From Solea solea (Eukaryota; Chordata; Actinopteri; Pleuronectiformes; Soleidae), in contig NC_081141.1 of the NCBI RefSeq assembly GCF_958295425.1, forward strand, positions 18,161,680 through 18,225,679: a stretch of 64,000 bases of DNA, given 5' to 3'. The position numbers and the translations under genes are program-made. Positions 13,201 through 28,200 of the stretch are shown in pieces (the first letter of the stretch is position 1; the number at the start of each line of letters is the position of its first letter). Under the pieces are notes generated by a model. The model did no database searches, was not told the DNA's origin, and saw only the letters and a list, made by a program, of their open reading frames with translations.

Positions 13201-16200
13201 CAAGGCCACCAGCCATGTTGGAGAGATGGAGCAGGAAATGAACCTGCTCAGGGATGATCAGGAGCAGGTCAGCTCACCAGTGGTTGATAAGTTTCAGTTT
13301 GCATGAACCCCTGTGCATCCTTTAGTGTTTTCAGATCTATACTATCGCGTTAGTGCCCTTTCATGTGTATAAAAAAACATATTTGTCCATTGTCTAACCC
13401 CCATTGAAGATGGAGAGTAAGATGGATCAGTTACGTGCCTTGGTAGAAGCTGCAGACAAAGAAAAAATGGAGCTCCTGAATCAGCTGGAGGAGGAGCGTA
13501 GGTAAGACTTGCAGATTGAGATACAGAGTGAAAGCCGAGATCATGATGCTAGTGTACTCTTACAGTTTTATAAAGGAAATGTGCTCAGTTGGCTTAATCT
13601 TTCCATTTCTCAATGAAGATGAAACAAAAAACAAGCGTGATTTTTCTGTCTGTTTAACAGGAAGGTTGAGGACCTTCAGTTCCGTGTAGAAGAAGCTTGT
13701 ATTACCAAAGGGGACCTGGAGGTAACTAGTAAACACAGATCCACACTACTGCCACTTAACAAATATTGTATTCACTGGAATAAAAAAGTGCTAGTGATGT
13801 TTAACTTGACATGATTCAGTGAATTAAAATAGAAAGGTTTTAATATTAAGTTACAAGCATCAGGTACTGTAGTCACTCTGCATTCTGGTCCAAACCTTAT
13901 TGTTTATCCATTACAATAAATGGATTTCTTTTTAGTTCACGTCAATGTGTCGTTTTAGGTCCAATACAATTAAAGACAGGACAAAATGAATCCAGACAAA
14001 GCATTTGTGTTGTCCCTCTGCAGTGTTTGCATGGACAGTTTGATACTGGCTTTTTCTAGCATTAGATCACATGCTCTAAAATACAGTCTGTGAAGGATTA
14101 TTTGTGTTTCATGTGGTCATTAAACTGTATTGTTAACAGACATAAATATAGTTGGGTGTTTGCCCAGGAAAGCACTTATGGGGAGAGAGAGAGATGTTTT
14201 GCGAACCTCATACGATAAGCTTTTATTAATTTCTTCCTATTATAGAGAGAGAAATTTACATTTTGGTATACATAGCTGCTTCCCACACATAATATTTTAC
14301 AAAAAATTAAAGCAGTAGGCTCTGAATACTAATTGCCTAATTCTCAAGTGAGTCACATCCCCGTCCCAAGTTAGGATATGCAGGACTCAGTGGTGTCACT
14401 GTTCATATCTGATCAAAGGATTTCTTATTTATTCCACAGTGCTACACAAAGGACCACCTCAGTTACCCCAAAGGCACCTGAACTCAAAATAGGTGTTTTA
14501 AAATGAGGGCTTCAGGGTTAGAAAACCCTTTATTTTCTTATTAAACATGTATACTAACAGTTAATTTACTTGCTCGCAAATGTGTATATATTAAAAACTT
14601 GCATGTAGCTTGAAATACACCACCAACAACAAAAAGACAAACACTTCAAACAGACTACTCAAAAATGCTTGTTGATTCCAAATTGTTGAAGGTGTACTAA
14701 TGTTGTGCTATAACCCATGCCTTCCTGTTCAGTGATCTGATATTATTGCTTCTTCTTCCTTGTCGTCCTCGTCTTTTCATGTTGGTCCAGTGCTCAAAGT
14801 GGAACCACTGGAGATGCTCCCTTGTCATTCCTCTGCACAGTCACAGACTTGAATTCTGTCTGCCCACCACAGCTTAAGGGGAATAACACTCGGCTTTAGA
14901 ATTCAAATGTAATTTGTATTCCAAGACCCATTTCCCAGGCTACATCAGAATTTATAATGCACAGTGTGTTTGTAATATTTTAATAGTAATAACAATAATT
15001 ACACCTGTTCTCGCTTAATTCATTACCTTCTTTGTGGAATATTAATCAGTCAGAAAAAAAAGTCAGACATGACAGTAAAAAACCTAATACAGGAAGACCT
15101 ACCTGACATTTATATTGGTGTTATTCCCCTTATCCATATGTGTATATATACCTGGTAACATGTAAGGCTAGAAGCTTGAAGCAGGAAATGCTTCAAGTTA
15201 CCATAAAACCCCTTTATATCATTAACAGACGACATAAAAACCCAAATGGGGATCCTTCGTATTTCTTGAGCCCCACATGCTTCTGTGTTACTGAAGGACC
15301 TCTTTTTATCCGGTCATAAATTCTGCACATGGTGGTCTGATAACTGGTGGCTTCCTGTACATTACTGACATTAAACCGTGTGGACAATGGCCTTATCGAC
15401 AAAGAGAGAAATCAGTGTGGTTACTGATGATGCTGTTTGAATGAAATCAAGGCATACATCTTCCTTTTGCTTAGTGTAAGATTTTAAGTGCAGCAAATAA
15501 TTGGGTATTGATTAAACAAGTCACATAAACGTTTTTTATGATATCATGCATTAATGGTACAACATTAAGTAACGGGGAGGGCAAACAACCATCACTGGTT
15601 TCTCTTAATGATGTGGGGAAGTCAATTTCATGTAATTTACCAGCTGGCTTGAACTAAATTGTCAAATTTTCTATGTATGATAACAATCAACATGCTTTGT
15701 TCACCAGGTGTCAGCTCTGCATGGTTACTTTTAAATTGCCGTCAACGACACACTCATCCTGAACATCCATAACAAATGCCCCCTCCCCTTTTTCTGCCTG
15801 TCTTGTATTTCCCACCATTCTTTAACAAAATTCCTGCAGCTGTTTATGGCACAGCCTGAAAGTTCTGCATGGGGTTTCTTACCATTTCCACTCATCCATG
15901 ACTGCCCACAACCACCCAAAGACACGCACATAAACTCAGACCATCACCATTCTCATTGTCCAAAACCCTCTATCCTCTCCCTGGTCTCCTTCCCTCTCTG
16001 TCTGTGTTGGGCTGGCATGTGATGGTGGCACTGGTGTGTTCTTTTCCTCTCCCCCTGTTTACTAACAGACGCAGACCAGACTGGAGCATGCCCACATTAA
16101 GGAGCTTGAACAGAGCCTGCTCTTTGAAAAGACCAAAGCAGAGAAACTCCAAAGAGAGTTAGAAGACACTAGGGTAATGAAATCTGCTCTGCAGTGTGCT

Positions 16201-19200
16201 GCGTTGGAAAACACAGTTGGAAAAGAGGGCCTTGTTTGGGGGATAACAATGCCAGGAAATTTGCAGTGGGTACATAGAGGTGCCAAGCAATTAGTGTAGC
16301 TTTGCTTTTGTATGCGCTTGTGGTGATTGAACCGCTCATATAATACTTCTGCTTTAACAGCAAACAAATTAAACAAACTAATGCAAATATCAGGTTTCGA
16401 ATACATGTGAAATCAGGCCACCCTGCAAATTCTGCTTCGCAAATAATGATTTTATTTTTTTTTACCATTTTGAAATTAGTTCCCACAAATTTCACTTGGT
16501 CCAAGTTGAAAAATATACATTTCCTTTAAAACTGCTGAATATATACGTTCTTGAATTTCCATCTTTCCTTGAGTGACAGCCCTCTAACTTGTGCTATTTT
16601 TCAGTAAGTTGGTCAACCTGAACTCACACCTGCTATACTCGTATCACTGCTTAACCAGACAGACAAACCTCCCCCTGTCCTCAGCTAATCAGTTACTATT
16701 GATTAGCTTGGTAATCCTGTGTTACTGTACATTTGTCCAGTACATACTAGCATCCATTTGTCCTGCTTATTTGGTGTCCCTCTGTTTTGCTAGTCTAAAA
16801 CCTGCTCTGCCTCCCAGGCACTTGTGAAATACAGATTCAAGAAAAAGCCACACTAAAATCTTAAGTATTAATGATATTTAAATAAGCATAACCAGAGCAT
16901 AGTGTATTTGGTTTAAAATAACGATAATGTAGAATATCAGTGCATCCTGCAGCTTGTCTTGGATGATGTTGAGCTTTAGGTTAAAAGATAGTGGAAAATG
17001 TCTGGCACACTGTTGTAGCTCCATACATGCTTTCAGTGTTCACTCCCATTATTTGTGCCTTTGTAGCCACAAGAGGTCAGTATAATACCATGGTTTTCTC
17101 CTCATTAAGGTAACCATTTGATCAGTTTCTAAGAAAGTTCAACTAAATTATTACTAGTGCTTTGTTACATACTATAGAAGTTGTGTTTTTTGTTAAGTAG
17201 CATTAAAGTATAATTTTAGTCTATTAAATTATTTCAGGAAGTGAATTTGGACACATTTTAAATGCAAGGTTTCTGGTTTCAAAGGTTGCCACTGTGTCTG
17301 AAAGATCTCGTATAATGGAACTTGAGAGGGACCTGTCACTGCGTTCAAGAGAGGTAGCTGATCTGCAGCTGCGTCTTGGAACTCAGCAAGGCTCTGAGGA
17401 CTCCAAAATTTCTTCTCTTCTGGAAGAGATCAGCTCGATGAGGGATCAGCTGGCTTCCCAAGAAGCTAAACAGCAAGAAGAGCTGGCCACGTACAAGCAG
17501 AAGCAAGAAGATCAAGAAAAGGCCCACAGTGAGGCTGTTGCCCAACTCCAGACTGCATCTGTGAAGCTCTCTGGTGAAAATGAGCAATTGCAGATTCGCT
17601 TGAGCCAGGCTGAAAAGGAGAATGCTGACACAACTGAATTGTGGAGATCCAAGTTGGAGTCTGCCATTGCCTCTCACCAGCAAACCATGGAGGAGCTAAA
17701 GATATCCTTTAGTAAAGGTGCAGGTGCCCAGGCAGAAGAGCTTGTAGAAACCAAAAGTGCCCTAGAGAGACTGAAGTTCGAGTACAATTTGGCTCTAGAG
17801 GAAGCTGGAGCCAAACATGAAGCTGACTCCATGGCTTGGGCTAAGGAGGCACAGGCACTGAAAGCACGGCTGTTGTCTTTGACTGAAGACAAAGAGCGAC
17901 TGGATGACGCACTGCGGTCCAGTGTTGAAAAAACAGAGGAGCAGCACCTTGTAGAGATGGAAGATGTTCTTGGAAAGCTTCATACTGTTGAACTTAGGGT
18001 GAAGGAGCTTGAAGAGAAGGAGGCCGTGTTGACACAACAGGTCGGGGACAAGGATAAAGAAACCAAAGAGCAGAAGGCAGAAATGGTGACTCTGCGCAGC
18101 CAAGTGGCACAAGCTAACCAGGAGGCTGAGAACCTGAAGAGTCAGTTGGGGAACCTTCAGAGCCAAGAAAATGACCAAGGCAACAAGGTGGGTTTTTAAT
18201 TCATCATTTGCCATTTTCATACTCCATTTTCATAGTGTGTTTAAGTTAAGTTGTGTCCTTACTACTTCTACTACAATTAATGTTAAGTTAGTATAGCATG
18301 TTTAGACAATGAAAGATTGCCCACATCTTTTGTTTCTGTGTTTTTGTCTTTATATGCTATAGGTTAGTGAATTGAGCTCTCAGTTGGAGGGTCAGCAGAA
18401 GGAAGTCCTGTCTTTACAGCAGACTCTGACTACTGTAAATCAGAAGAAGGACAGCCTGGAACAAGAACTTGGAGATTTGGTGAGGCATAACTTTGAATTA
18501 CCACTCAGTGGTAGTGTGTGTCCAAAAGTCTGGGGTACAAATTTTATACCCAAGTTTTTTCTTCACAGAAACAAAAGTTGGCTGAAAGCACAGAGGAGCA
18601 GACAAAAGCAGCAACAACTATGCAAGGTAAATAATGAACAATTAATAATCACATGCTTTCCCCAATCATCTGCTTTGTATTCTGAAATGTTCTTTTTGCA
18701 GAAACACTTGAGAAGCTCAGTAAGAAGGAAGAGCAATGCACGTCACTGACCACAGAATCAGAGTCTCTAAGAAGTCAACTTGCTGGTGCGATTATTTATT
18801 TTTTTACTATATCACAATTTGTAAAAAGCACAGGTTATTTTTGTTGTGTGATTTTCAATGATTTCCATCTTTTAATCAGGACTGGAGAGGAAACTGAAGG
18901 CTGCAGATGAAAAAGCTGAGCAGCTTTCAAAGGACAAAAGCAAGCTGGAAAATGATATTTCAGACACGATGAAGGCATCTGGTGATAGTTCTGTACAGCT
19001 GACCAAAATGAATGAAGACCTCATTCAGAAAGAAAGGTACCTTTTTTTTTTCCCAAATATTCTCTGCTTTTATGTTGCATTTCAGACTTATGACAGTGTA
19101 AAACCATCACCAGTCAAACAAAATGTAGCTTGTCACACTCTTTATGTTGGGCACTGTGCACCTCGAACAAAATCTGTCTTTATTTTGCTTGTTTATTAAT

Positions 19201-22200
19201 GGTTACTTCACAGTGACATGGCATAATCATTGTGCAAATGAAATATTTTTTTTAATGCTTTTATCATTTTTTTTCCCTCATAATTCAGGAGGCTTGAGGA
19301 GTTACAGAGTCAGCTTGCAGAGGAGAAGGAGAAAGCCGCACACTTAAATGAACAAGTCCAGCAGGAACGTTCCCGCAAAGAGCAGGAGCTGAATGAGACC
19401 AGAGATGAACATCAGTCTCAGATAAGCAGCCTTCAGGAAAAGATTGCTAGCTTGGTTAGTATCGTAGGGCACTCAAACTTGTTAGAGATCGATTTACTCC
19501 ATTGTGTACTGCTTAAAGAGTTAGTAAAATACTTTAATGTGATAAGTAACTATCTTTTTATTTCCTGTTTTCCAGGAGAAGACTGTTGTGTTGGGTGAGA
19601 CCTTAGTTAAAGAGCTGAAGGCCACAAATGAGAAGTCCCTTGCTCACGCCTCAGAGGTCCATGTGAAGGAACTTGAGGCACTGCAGAGCCAGGTTGAGAA
19701 GTTGAATGAAGAGCTTTCCTCATCAAATGACAAAACCCAGGAGCTACAAAAGTTGGTCTCTGAGCTGCAACCATTCAAGGAACAGGCTCAGGTAAGAACA
19801 GTCCCACACAGACACAGATGCATTAGTTGAATCATGGATTTGTTTTTAGCAGAGAACTGCTTTTGATGTTAATTTGTCTATCTGGCTCTCCAACATAATA
19901 GGTATTGATTATTACTTAGACTAATTACTTAAGTCTCCCTGTTTCACTCTCAATGTAAACACAGAAGCTTAACAGCAGACTTTTTTGTAATCATTTGTGT
20001 CTTCATTTACCATTAATGCGTATTATCAACATTTTCACAGTTGATTTACATCATAGATCCCAAACATTTAGGCTAATAACCTTTTTTCCCCATCTTCATT
20101 TTATCTCTATTCTGGATGGTCTGGTATGCCCTGTATGCTTGCAGAGGTACTACAAAATTCAAAAAGTTATATATTTTTGATCACTGGTAAAACCAATTCA
20201 TTCACAGTATGAAAATGTGTGTAATTGCTTATCACACACACATAAACCGTATTAGTCTTGTAGCTGCATAACGCACTACCGTTGTAAAGTCTCAAGATTG
20301 CTATTTGATCGGTGCCAGGTTTTTGAAATTGGAAATTTTACAGACATCACCTGCACTCTATTAAAGACCTGAAACTAGCAATTGAGACTCATAACTGCCT
20401 AAGATAATTCAAAGGCATTAAAACTCATGTGAGAGTAGGCTGATTTTCCCATAGACTTCAATATGAAGTATGGTGTTGCCCCCTGGTGGATAACTGCTCA
20501 ATTACTACTCAACTACTCAATTTTAATATACAGTCAATGTAGTGATACATTTTTATTAATGCACTAGATGGATTCAAGCCATGTTACTATGTACATATTA
20601 TATTAGATTATAACTACTTTTACAGTGTACCCCTGCAAGCATTGCTTAAGTAGAACATTTTCACTTTCTAAGAATATGTTTTTTTGTGTGTGTGAATTTG
20701 TAAAACACAAAAGGCATAAATTTAATTTGATTTGAAAAAATTCAGTGTGGATCCCCTGTAGTCACACAGTGAAGTGCTGCATACGATGCTGCAAGTGACG
20801 TAGTAGTCGTACACTCTGGCAGCCATCTGCCCCTCTTCGTTTATATCTTTCTAATAGTTTAATAGTCATATTCGGCATTAATATGTGATTAATTAAAGAG
20901 CTGAAGTGAAAATGTTCCACTTTTTGTAAATGATTATGGTGTAAGCTGTGGTGTGGCCTTTTGACAGTTCTCAGTGCTTCTCCAGCTTAACCTTTCCAAA
21001 TGCATATCACTTATGTTCATATCTGCTTGGTTTATTTTTGTATTCATCTTACTTTTCCCTGTGTGTATTTTATATATATATTCGCCACCTTTTTCCCTTC
21101 ATCTTTATTTTCTCCAGTGCCTTTCTGCTGAGCTTGACTCCTACAAGCATGATGTTGAACAGTTGTCCAAAAATCTGGAAAAGCAGAGTCTAGAACTGGA
21201 AAACACCAGTAAGGAAAGTGAGGATGTTAAGACAGAGAAAGGCATACTGGAGAAACAGCTTTCAGATTTACAGACAAAGCTCTCTGCCCTTGAGAAAAAT
21301 CACCAGGAGCTTTCAGTCCAGAATAACGAACTGCTAATCACCAGAGATAAACTTTCAAAATATCAAGAGGAACTACTCGCCACCAACAAGCATGTAGATG
21401 AAGAACGGATTTCACTGAATGCAGAGTTAGAGAAGCTCAAAGGTCTTGTTCAGGAAGTGCAGACTGAAAACAAGAACCTGCTGCATATTAAAGGTGAACA
21501 CTTGGCCCAGATCGAGGAGTTTCAAAGACAATGTGCAGAGAAGAATGATTTGCTCCAAAAGCATCAACAGGACATTCAACAAATTCAAGCTAAGAAGAAG
21601 CAACTGCTTGAGGATTTTGAAAATGTCTCCAAAGAGAAAAACCGTCTCGAAGAGGACCTCAATGAAAGCCGGTCAAAGCTCACATGTGAGAAGGATGATC
21701 TGATTTTAGAGAGAGATGCCGCCAGAAATGCCAAAAAGTCTCTTGATGCTAAGAATGCTGAGTTGCAAGAAAAACTCAAATCTTTAAACTTGGAAAAAGA
21801 AGATCTCACATTGAAGAATACACAGCTACAGGCGCTCACAGAAACACTGACAAAAGAGAAAGTGGAGATGTCCTCTGAAATCAATGCCTCAGTTTTGGAT
21901 AAAAAGAGTCTGGAGTCGATGAAAGAGGAGCTCCTGACTAAGCTCACTGTTGCAAAGAAAGACTTGGAGACCTCTGTCCGTGAATGTGAAGAACTGAAAG
22001 CCTCAAAAATGAGTCTGACCCAGATGCTGGAAGAGTTCAAAAAAAGCAGTCAGGTGACTGACTCTGAAAGACATAATCTTCTGCAGGAGAAAGAAGACTT
22101 ACTTGCAACCCAAAGGAAAGTCGTTAATGAGAAGGACAGGCTCCACAAAGAGATAGAAGACCTAAAGGAAAAGCTTCAAATCTCAGCAGAACAACTGACC

Positions 22201-25200
22201 CAGTCCAATGACAAATTTAAAGAAGCATTATCATCCTTTGAGCAAGAGAGGCAAGCATTTCGCCTACAATGTTCTGAAGCTGAGATGTCTCTGCATGCAA
22301 TTCGAAAGGAAAAGATGAGCCTGGATTCAGCATTAGAGCAGCAGAAAATGGATTATGAGCTTCTGACAGTGGAGAAGGGAGAACTGGAAGAAAAACAAAC
22401 AAAAGTAATGTCTGAGAAACACAATATTTCTCTTGATCGAGAGAAGTTGGCTAGTGATATTCGCACGACTAAAGACCAGTTGGATAGTTACTCTAGAGCT
22501 AATGCTGACCTCATTCAAGAGAATTCTAATTTAACAACAACGCTGGAGGAAACCAAACGCCAAAAAGATGAGGTTGAAGCAGCAGTGACTGCTTTAAAAC
22601 GGGAAAAGGCTGACCTTCAAAATGAACTGCAGAAAAATAACTCTGATTTTGGAATTCTTGAAAAGTGCAAAAATGAACTTGTTCAAGAGCATAATAAACT
22701 AAAACTGGACTTTGAGAAGACTAACTTAGACCTTGCTCAACAATTGGATAACCTTACCAAAGTTAAACATGGTCTGCAGCTATCACAGACAGATGCAGAC
22801 AAACAAGTGCAGTCTTTGCAGAACGAGAACCAGAGGCTGCTTCAGGAGATGCAGGACTTAAAATGTCAGACTGAATCGGTGTCGGAGGCCAAGCGCATCC
22901 TTGAGACTCAGCTACAAGCTGAATCTGGTGAAAGGAGTAAAGCAATGTCTGACAAGGATAGTCTTTCAAAACGAATTGATGAGCTACAGAAAACATTGTC
23001 CGAAGTTACACAAGAAAATACAGAGATATCTTCCAACCTTAAGAATGCAGACGAGCAAAAGAAGTCTTTAACTGTGGATATGGAGAGTTTGAAAACGCAG
23101 TTAAAACAGCAAGAGCAAGAATCAAGTCAGTTGACACAGGATAAAGAACAGCTATTGTCTAAGCTTGAGGAGATGGAAAAACAGACAGCCTTTTTGACCA
23201 CAGAGAAAGGAGACCTTTTAGCTGCACAGTTTAAGTTGGAACAGGACATGTCTTCTCTCAATGCAAGCCAAGAAAATTGGCGCACAGAACGGCTTAGTCT
23301 TCTTGATGAATTGGAGAAGTTGAAGGCAAACCATAAAGGATTAGAGGACGAAGTCACGGCCCTTAAATGTGATAAAGAACTTTTAGAAAAGCAATACAGG
23401 GATGCTGTCGCAGAGGTATCAGCTTCTGCCACTGTTAAAGAAGAGATTTCCTCCAGTGTTTCGGAGTTGACCACTCAGAAGAATGCCCTGGAGGCGGAGA
23501 GAGATGAAGCTACCCAGCAAGTCAGGCAGCTCGAGTCCCAACTAAAACATGCCATTTCTAAGCAGCTTGAGGTACTCCTAATCTGGTAGTGATCACTGAC
23601 ACTTGTTTAGAGTGGCTGGGGCTATGTCACCTTCTCACTGCATGCCTGCTGAGTTGTCTCCCTTTCCTATTTCCTTTTATTTCAGTGTCTAACTTTCATC
23701 TTCCATTTACTAACTGCTGTTTATTACCCCTAGCTCCCAGCCTCTGCCTGTGGGCTTATAACGCGATCTAATGTCAGTTAACATAGTTTTACAGCACATG
23801 TTTATGTATATCCAAGGTGATCTCACACACACCATCTGTTTCATATTTAATTTAATTGTATCATATGATGCTAAAACATTTAATCAACATATAGGTGTTT
23901 TTGTTCACAGAAAGTGTAGCTTCAACAATTTGCTTAATCTTAAAAAAAAAAAAACTAGTTGTCAGGAAAATCCGTTCTGAGGCCACAGGTTGTTGAGTAT
24001 TATGGAGTAGATACTAATCATTCTCCTCAGTGTAATAGTTTTGCTCTTAATTATAAACCCTCTGGTTCCTCTTGTTCTTGAAAATTGCAATGCGCTGAAA
24101 TTTCGCATAGAGTGATTCTTAGTAATTACCTAATTTGTTAAGCATGTAGTGAATTTGTAAAATATTATTTAAATGATTTGAAGTCTAATGAGTAGCTTCT
24201 TCAAATGACTACTAAATATTGTCTTTCCAAAGGGTGAGTTCAGTAAGTGTTTATGTCTTAATTTGAAACTGCTGCTGTTCTTATACATCTTGGTCATGCA
24301 CTGTTTAGGCTACAGAAGCCTCTGGTAAGACAACCGAGGCTCTGGAACAGCTGACAAAAGAAAAAAACAATTTGACGCAGGAGAAGAATGAAGCCATGTC
24401 TTTGCTAGAAAAGCTTCGGAGCTCCAAACAGGAGTCTGAGGACAAGGTAAGACAACGTGTTAATGGTTCAGCTTTTAGTAGTAAAGTGGTGATCCTCATC
24501 AGGAAGTGCTGTGCATGTAAGGGAGATAGAGTCAAGTGCAATGTTTGACACATTTGTCTTGTTGCTGTAAATTTTTTTTCCCCATTATTTTGTTTAGCTG
24601 GAAACATTGAAAAAAGACAATTCCAAGTTCCAAGAAGACCTGAAAGTATCCAAAGATCAGCTTTCTACAGAAAGTCAGAGGATCAAGAGTCTGTGCCAGG
24701 AAATGTGAGTCTATCTGCAAGTTTGGCTGTTGACTCAACAAAAGTCTTTTTGATTTAAAGGTCAAATTTGTAAGAATTATTGACATCCAATGGTGAGACG
24801 CAGTCAAACATGGACTTAAATAGTGAGTTAAACTTAAATTTAAGACTAATTGGTGAAGGTGTTTCTCCAGGCCAGTATGTGGTCCACTTAAGTTGTCTGT
24901 AATTCTGACTATGTGCTGATTATTAAATTTGCATTCATTCAGTGAGGAGCTGAAAGAGGCCGCGTCAGTGACCTCACAGTCTCTGCAGATGCTGAAAGAA
25001 GAAAACAACAAGTTGACTCGGGAGCTTGACGGCAATCACAAAGACCAGAGTGATCTTGTGAAGGTGCAACTATTTTTATTTATACACAACTACAATCCTC
25101 ACATCCTTTTTATTTTCAGATTTTGATCTGCACTTGAGATGAATGAATTTCAAAAGTTTTACTTTATTTTATCTTATCCCCTCCTAGCTTCAAGATGAGC

Positions 25201-28200
25201 AATCACTACTCAAAAAACAGCTTAAAGAGATGAAGCAAAGGTATGACGGCACATTGTCCTTTTGTGATTAATACAGGTTTTTTCACGGGTTTTGTGATTC
25301 ATATGAGGGCTTTTTTTTTTAAGTTCAAATGCTTGTATCATCAACACTTACTAATAAGCTCTGTGTGTTTGATTAAGAGATGGGGTTGTCATGTGTTTTG
25401 CTTTTTCCTTTTAAAGCCTGCCAAATAATGCCTTCAGGTACCCTGTCTTCTTATGTGATGTCCTTCATCATATCACAACACAAATACTGTACTGTTAACC
25501 ATGTATGGTAGGCATCTTGATGCCTAGCATGACATATAAATACAGTTTTTTGTCATTGTCCTGTGGATTACATGATATATTTCCAAATTATATACAGTGA
25601 CATAATGAAAAATTATTACCATATAGAATGTCTTTCTCTACTTATTGTCATAGTAATTGTAACGATAATGTAACCTTGAACAACTTTTGTGAGAGCATTG
25701 TTGGCTGATATTTTTGCATGTCTCCTTTTGAGATCTTTTGATAAATAAGTGAAAATAAATAATCTGTTGTGTGTTGTTTTGCCTCTGAGATCAAAGTTTG
25801 TACTGTCTTTATAGCGAGAGCACCTTGAAGAAGCAGTTGGGCAAGGAGAAGGCCGCGCTTGAGCAGTCGGTTCATAAAAACAGTGCCTTAATCTCAGAAA
25901 AGGACCAACAGATGAAAAACCTGAGGAGCGAGGTGAGACTCTCAATGCATCGTGGTCATTTCTTACTGGCAGATAAAACAGTGATAATGGATACATTTCC
26001 TACATTGCAACAGCATGTTACTTCTAGGTCAAACAAACAGTTTAGTTTGTTTTTCCTCCTCACCTCCCTAAAACCATCACTATAAATATATCACAAACTA
26101 CATGGAATAATTTTGGATCACTAACACTAAAGTATTTGCTGTTTCCCATTACAAGAATATGAATAACAGAATAAACCAAAATATTCTGACAGTCTCTCAT
26201 TACTAGGGGATAAGTGGATCTAGTACCTTATCTCTCCCCCAATCAATCCAATGCTTCTACAGACGTACCAAACATTGAATAACATGTTTTGTTTGCAGCT
26301 GGATGTTTTGCGTGGGGAAGGCGTCACAGCTGAGAAACTGCAGGCCACAGTTAAGGTCTTGGAGCAGGACAAAGCTTATCTACAGGAGCGTATTCAGAGA
26401 CTGGAGAAGGACCTGGCTGCAGGGCCTGAAAACAGCTTATCAGGTAAGAGATTCTGAGTTGTCTGTGCTCCAGCCAAACCTTCCTGACATAAATGTGTCA
26501 AAGGCGGATTTTCCACTCTTAGAAAACAAACTGCAGTGCATGAGAGCTAGGCAAAGTAATGCAGGCTTCACAACTTCTTGGGCTAGGAGCGGCAGCTTCA
26601 AGAAGTATTCAAGAAACGTCTTAAAATGTCATTACTTCGGCAAACGCGCGTAGTCGACCAACTAAATGCTTGCTACTGCTGCCACTGTGGTAATGGATGC
26701 ACCACGAATTAAGTAGCCATTGGAATTCATTTGTATCTGTTGAGTATAATTACAAATGGAGTCAACAAAGTTATCCACTTTTCATATTCAATCCAATTTT
26801 TTTATGTCATGTTGTTTCCAGGTGATGCAGTTTTGGATCAGCTAAGGGAGGATAAGGAGACTGCAGACGGTCAGGTGTGTATGCTGTTGAAAAAATGCCC
26901 CTCGTACGTGTGGAGAAGCTGCTCAATGTGAAGATGCTTTCCTACTCTGCCCAAAGTAGTTTTTCTGTTTTGACGATAACCCAGTCACTTTGATGTATTT
27001 ATCATATTTTGGCAGTCGTACAGAAACCGTCTTCCCGAACGCTGTGTGTGAAATGACTGTGCTGCTTACTCAGATATTTACTAACTAGAAAATCTTTCAG
27101 TTAGCTGTCACAGTATAATATTTTATCGTTTTGAATTTTATCAAAAGCCCATTCTGACGTCACCTCAGCTCCTACAGCTGTCCAGCATTTCAATAATAGG
27201 CCGATGACGACGCGTCATCAGTTCCACAACCTTCAATTTAAGTGTCATCGCCACTGTTTATTATAAAATGTTATACTGTAGTATGTGTCAGTGATGTGCA
27301 GTTGCAGTGAGTGGGTCCTAATTTAAATCTCATTATTTTTCTTCTCCCCCTCTTTCTTTTTCTTTAATCGCAACTGCTCCTCTCTGCCCTGTCTCTGATG
27401 TTGGCAATGCTACACCACCATCAGGCAGCGGTTTGTTGATGTTTTTCATCAGCTTCACATGTGCATGTTGTTTGTCTGTCACTGTCACTGTGGCTCTTTG
27501 TGTTTATGCCAGTGGATCACATTACACACCGTCTCCCAAAGATAAACTGAGCTGGATTTGTTTTTTTTTTGGGGGGGGGGGGGTCATAGATGGGAAGCAG
27601 ATGTCACATCTCTTTAAGGTGCACAAGGCAGGATTGCTATGTACGACCCAAGGTTTCCTCCGCCGATATCTGACACGTATTTTATTGCGTTAAAAACTGT
27701 TTTAGGTTGGGTAATATACCCTCTCTCAATCCCAGTCTAGTGTACAGACCTGTGTTTCTGGCAAATATGCGAAATTAAATTGGGCCATTTGCCTCGATCC
27801 TGTGTTTTCACTACGTTTTAGTTAAAAGTTGTCAAAGCTACCTCTTGTCAGGGAATGTTTATTCCCTCCTACTCTACTGAGTGCTGTATGTTATACTTGC
27901 AGCACTGTTAATAAGGTAACAATTGTATTAGGGGAGCGACAACAGCAGCAAACGGTGGGCGTTTGATTGTATTCGAAGGAATGACGCGTCATTATAAATT
28001 AGTTTGAGTTTTAGAGAATTGACCTTCCACTCTAGAGTAGGGCAGTAGTGGGAGCAGTGGCTTCAGTGAGCTGCCTGAAATTTAAAATGGAGCAGGTAAC
28101 GATGTACAGCAGCGCAACGGCTGTGAGGCAGGGAGCATGGCGACCTCAGTGCCATACGCTTTAGTGAGCAATGATTGTAAATTTCCATCAGTCCTCTCCG

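Noticed and set aside
13722..16068. A fish equivalent of the 11-residue alternative CLIP1 insert
   Set aside because: No exon of suitable length, phase and resemblance could be found in the intron by eye.
20974..21117. Hydrophobic N-terminal extension of the giant clip1 exon frame
   Set aside because: It is intron sequence upstream of a clear acceptor (tttctccag at 21117); the previous exon joins in phase at 21118.
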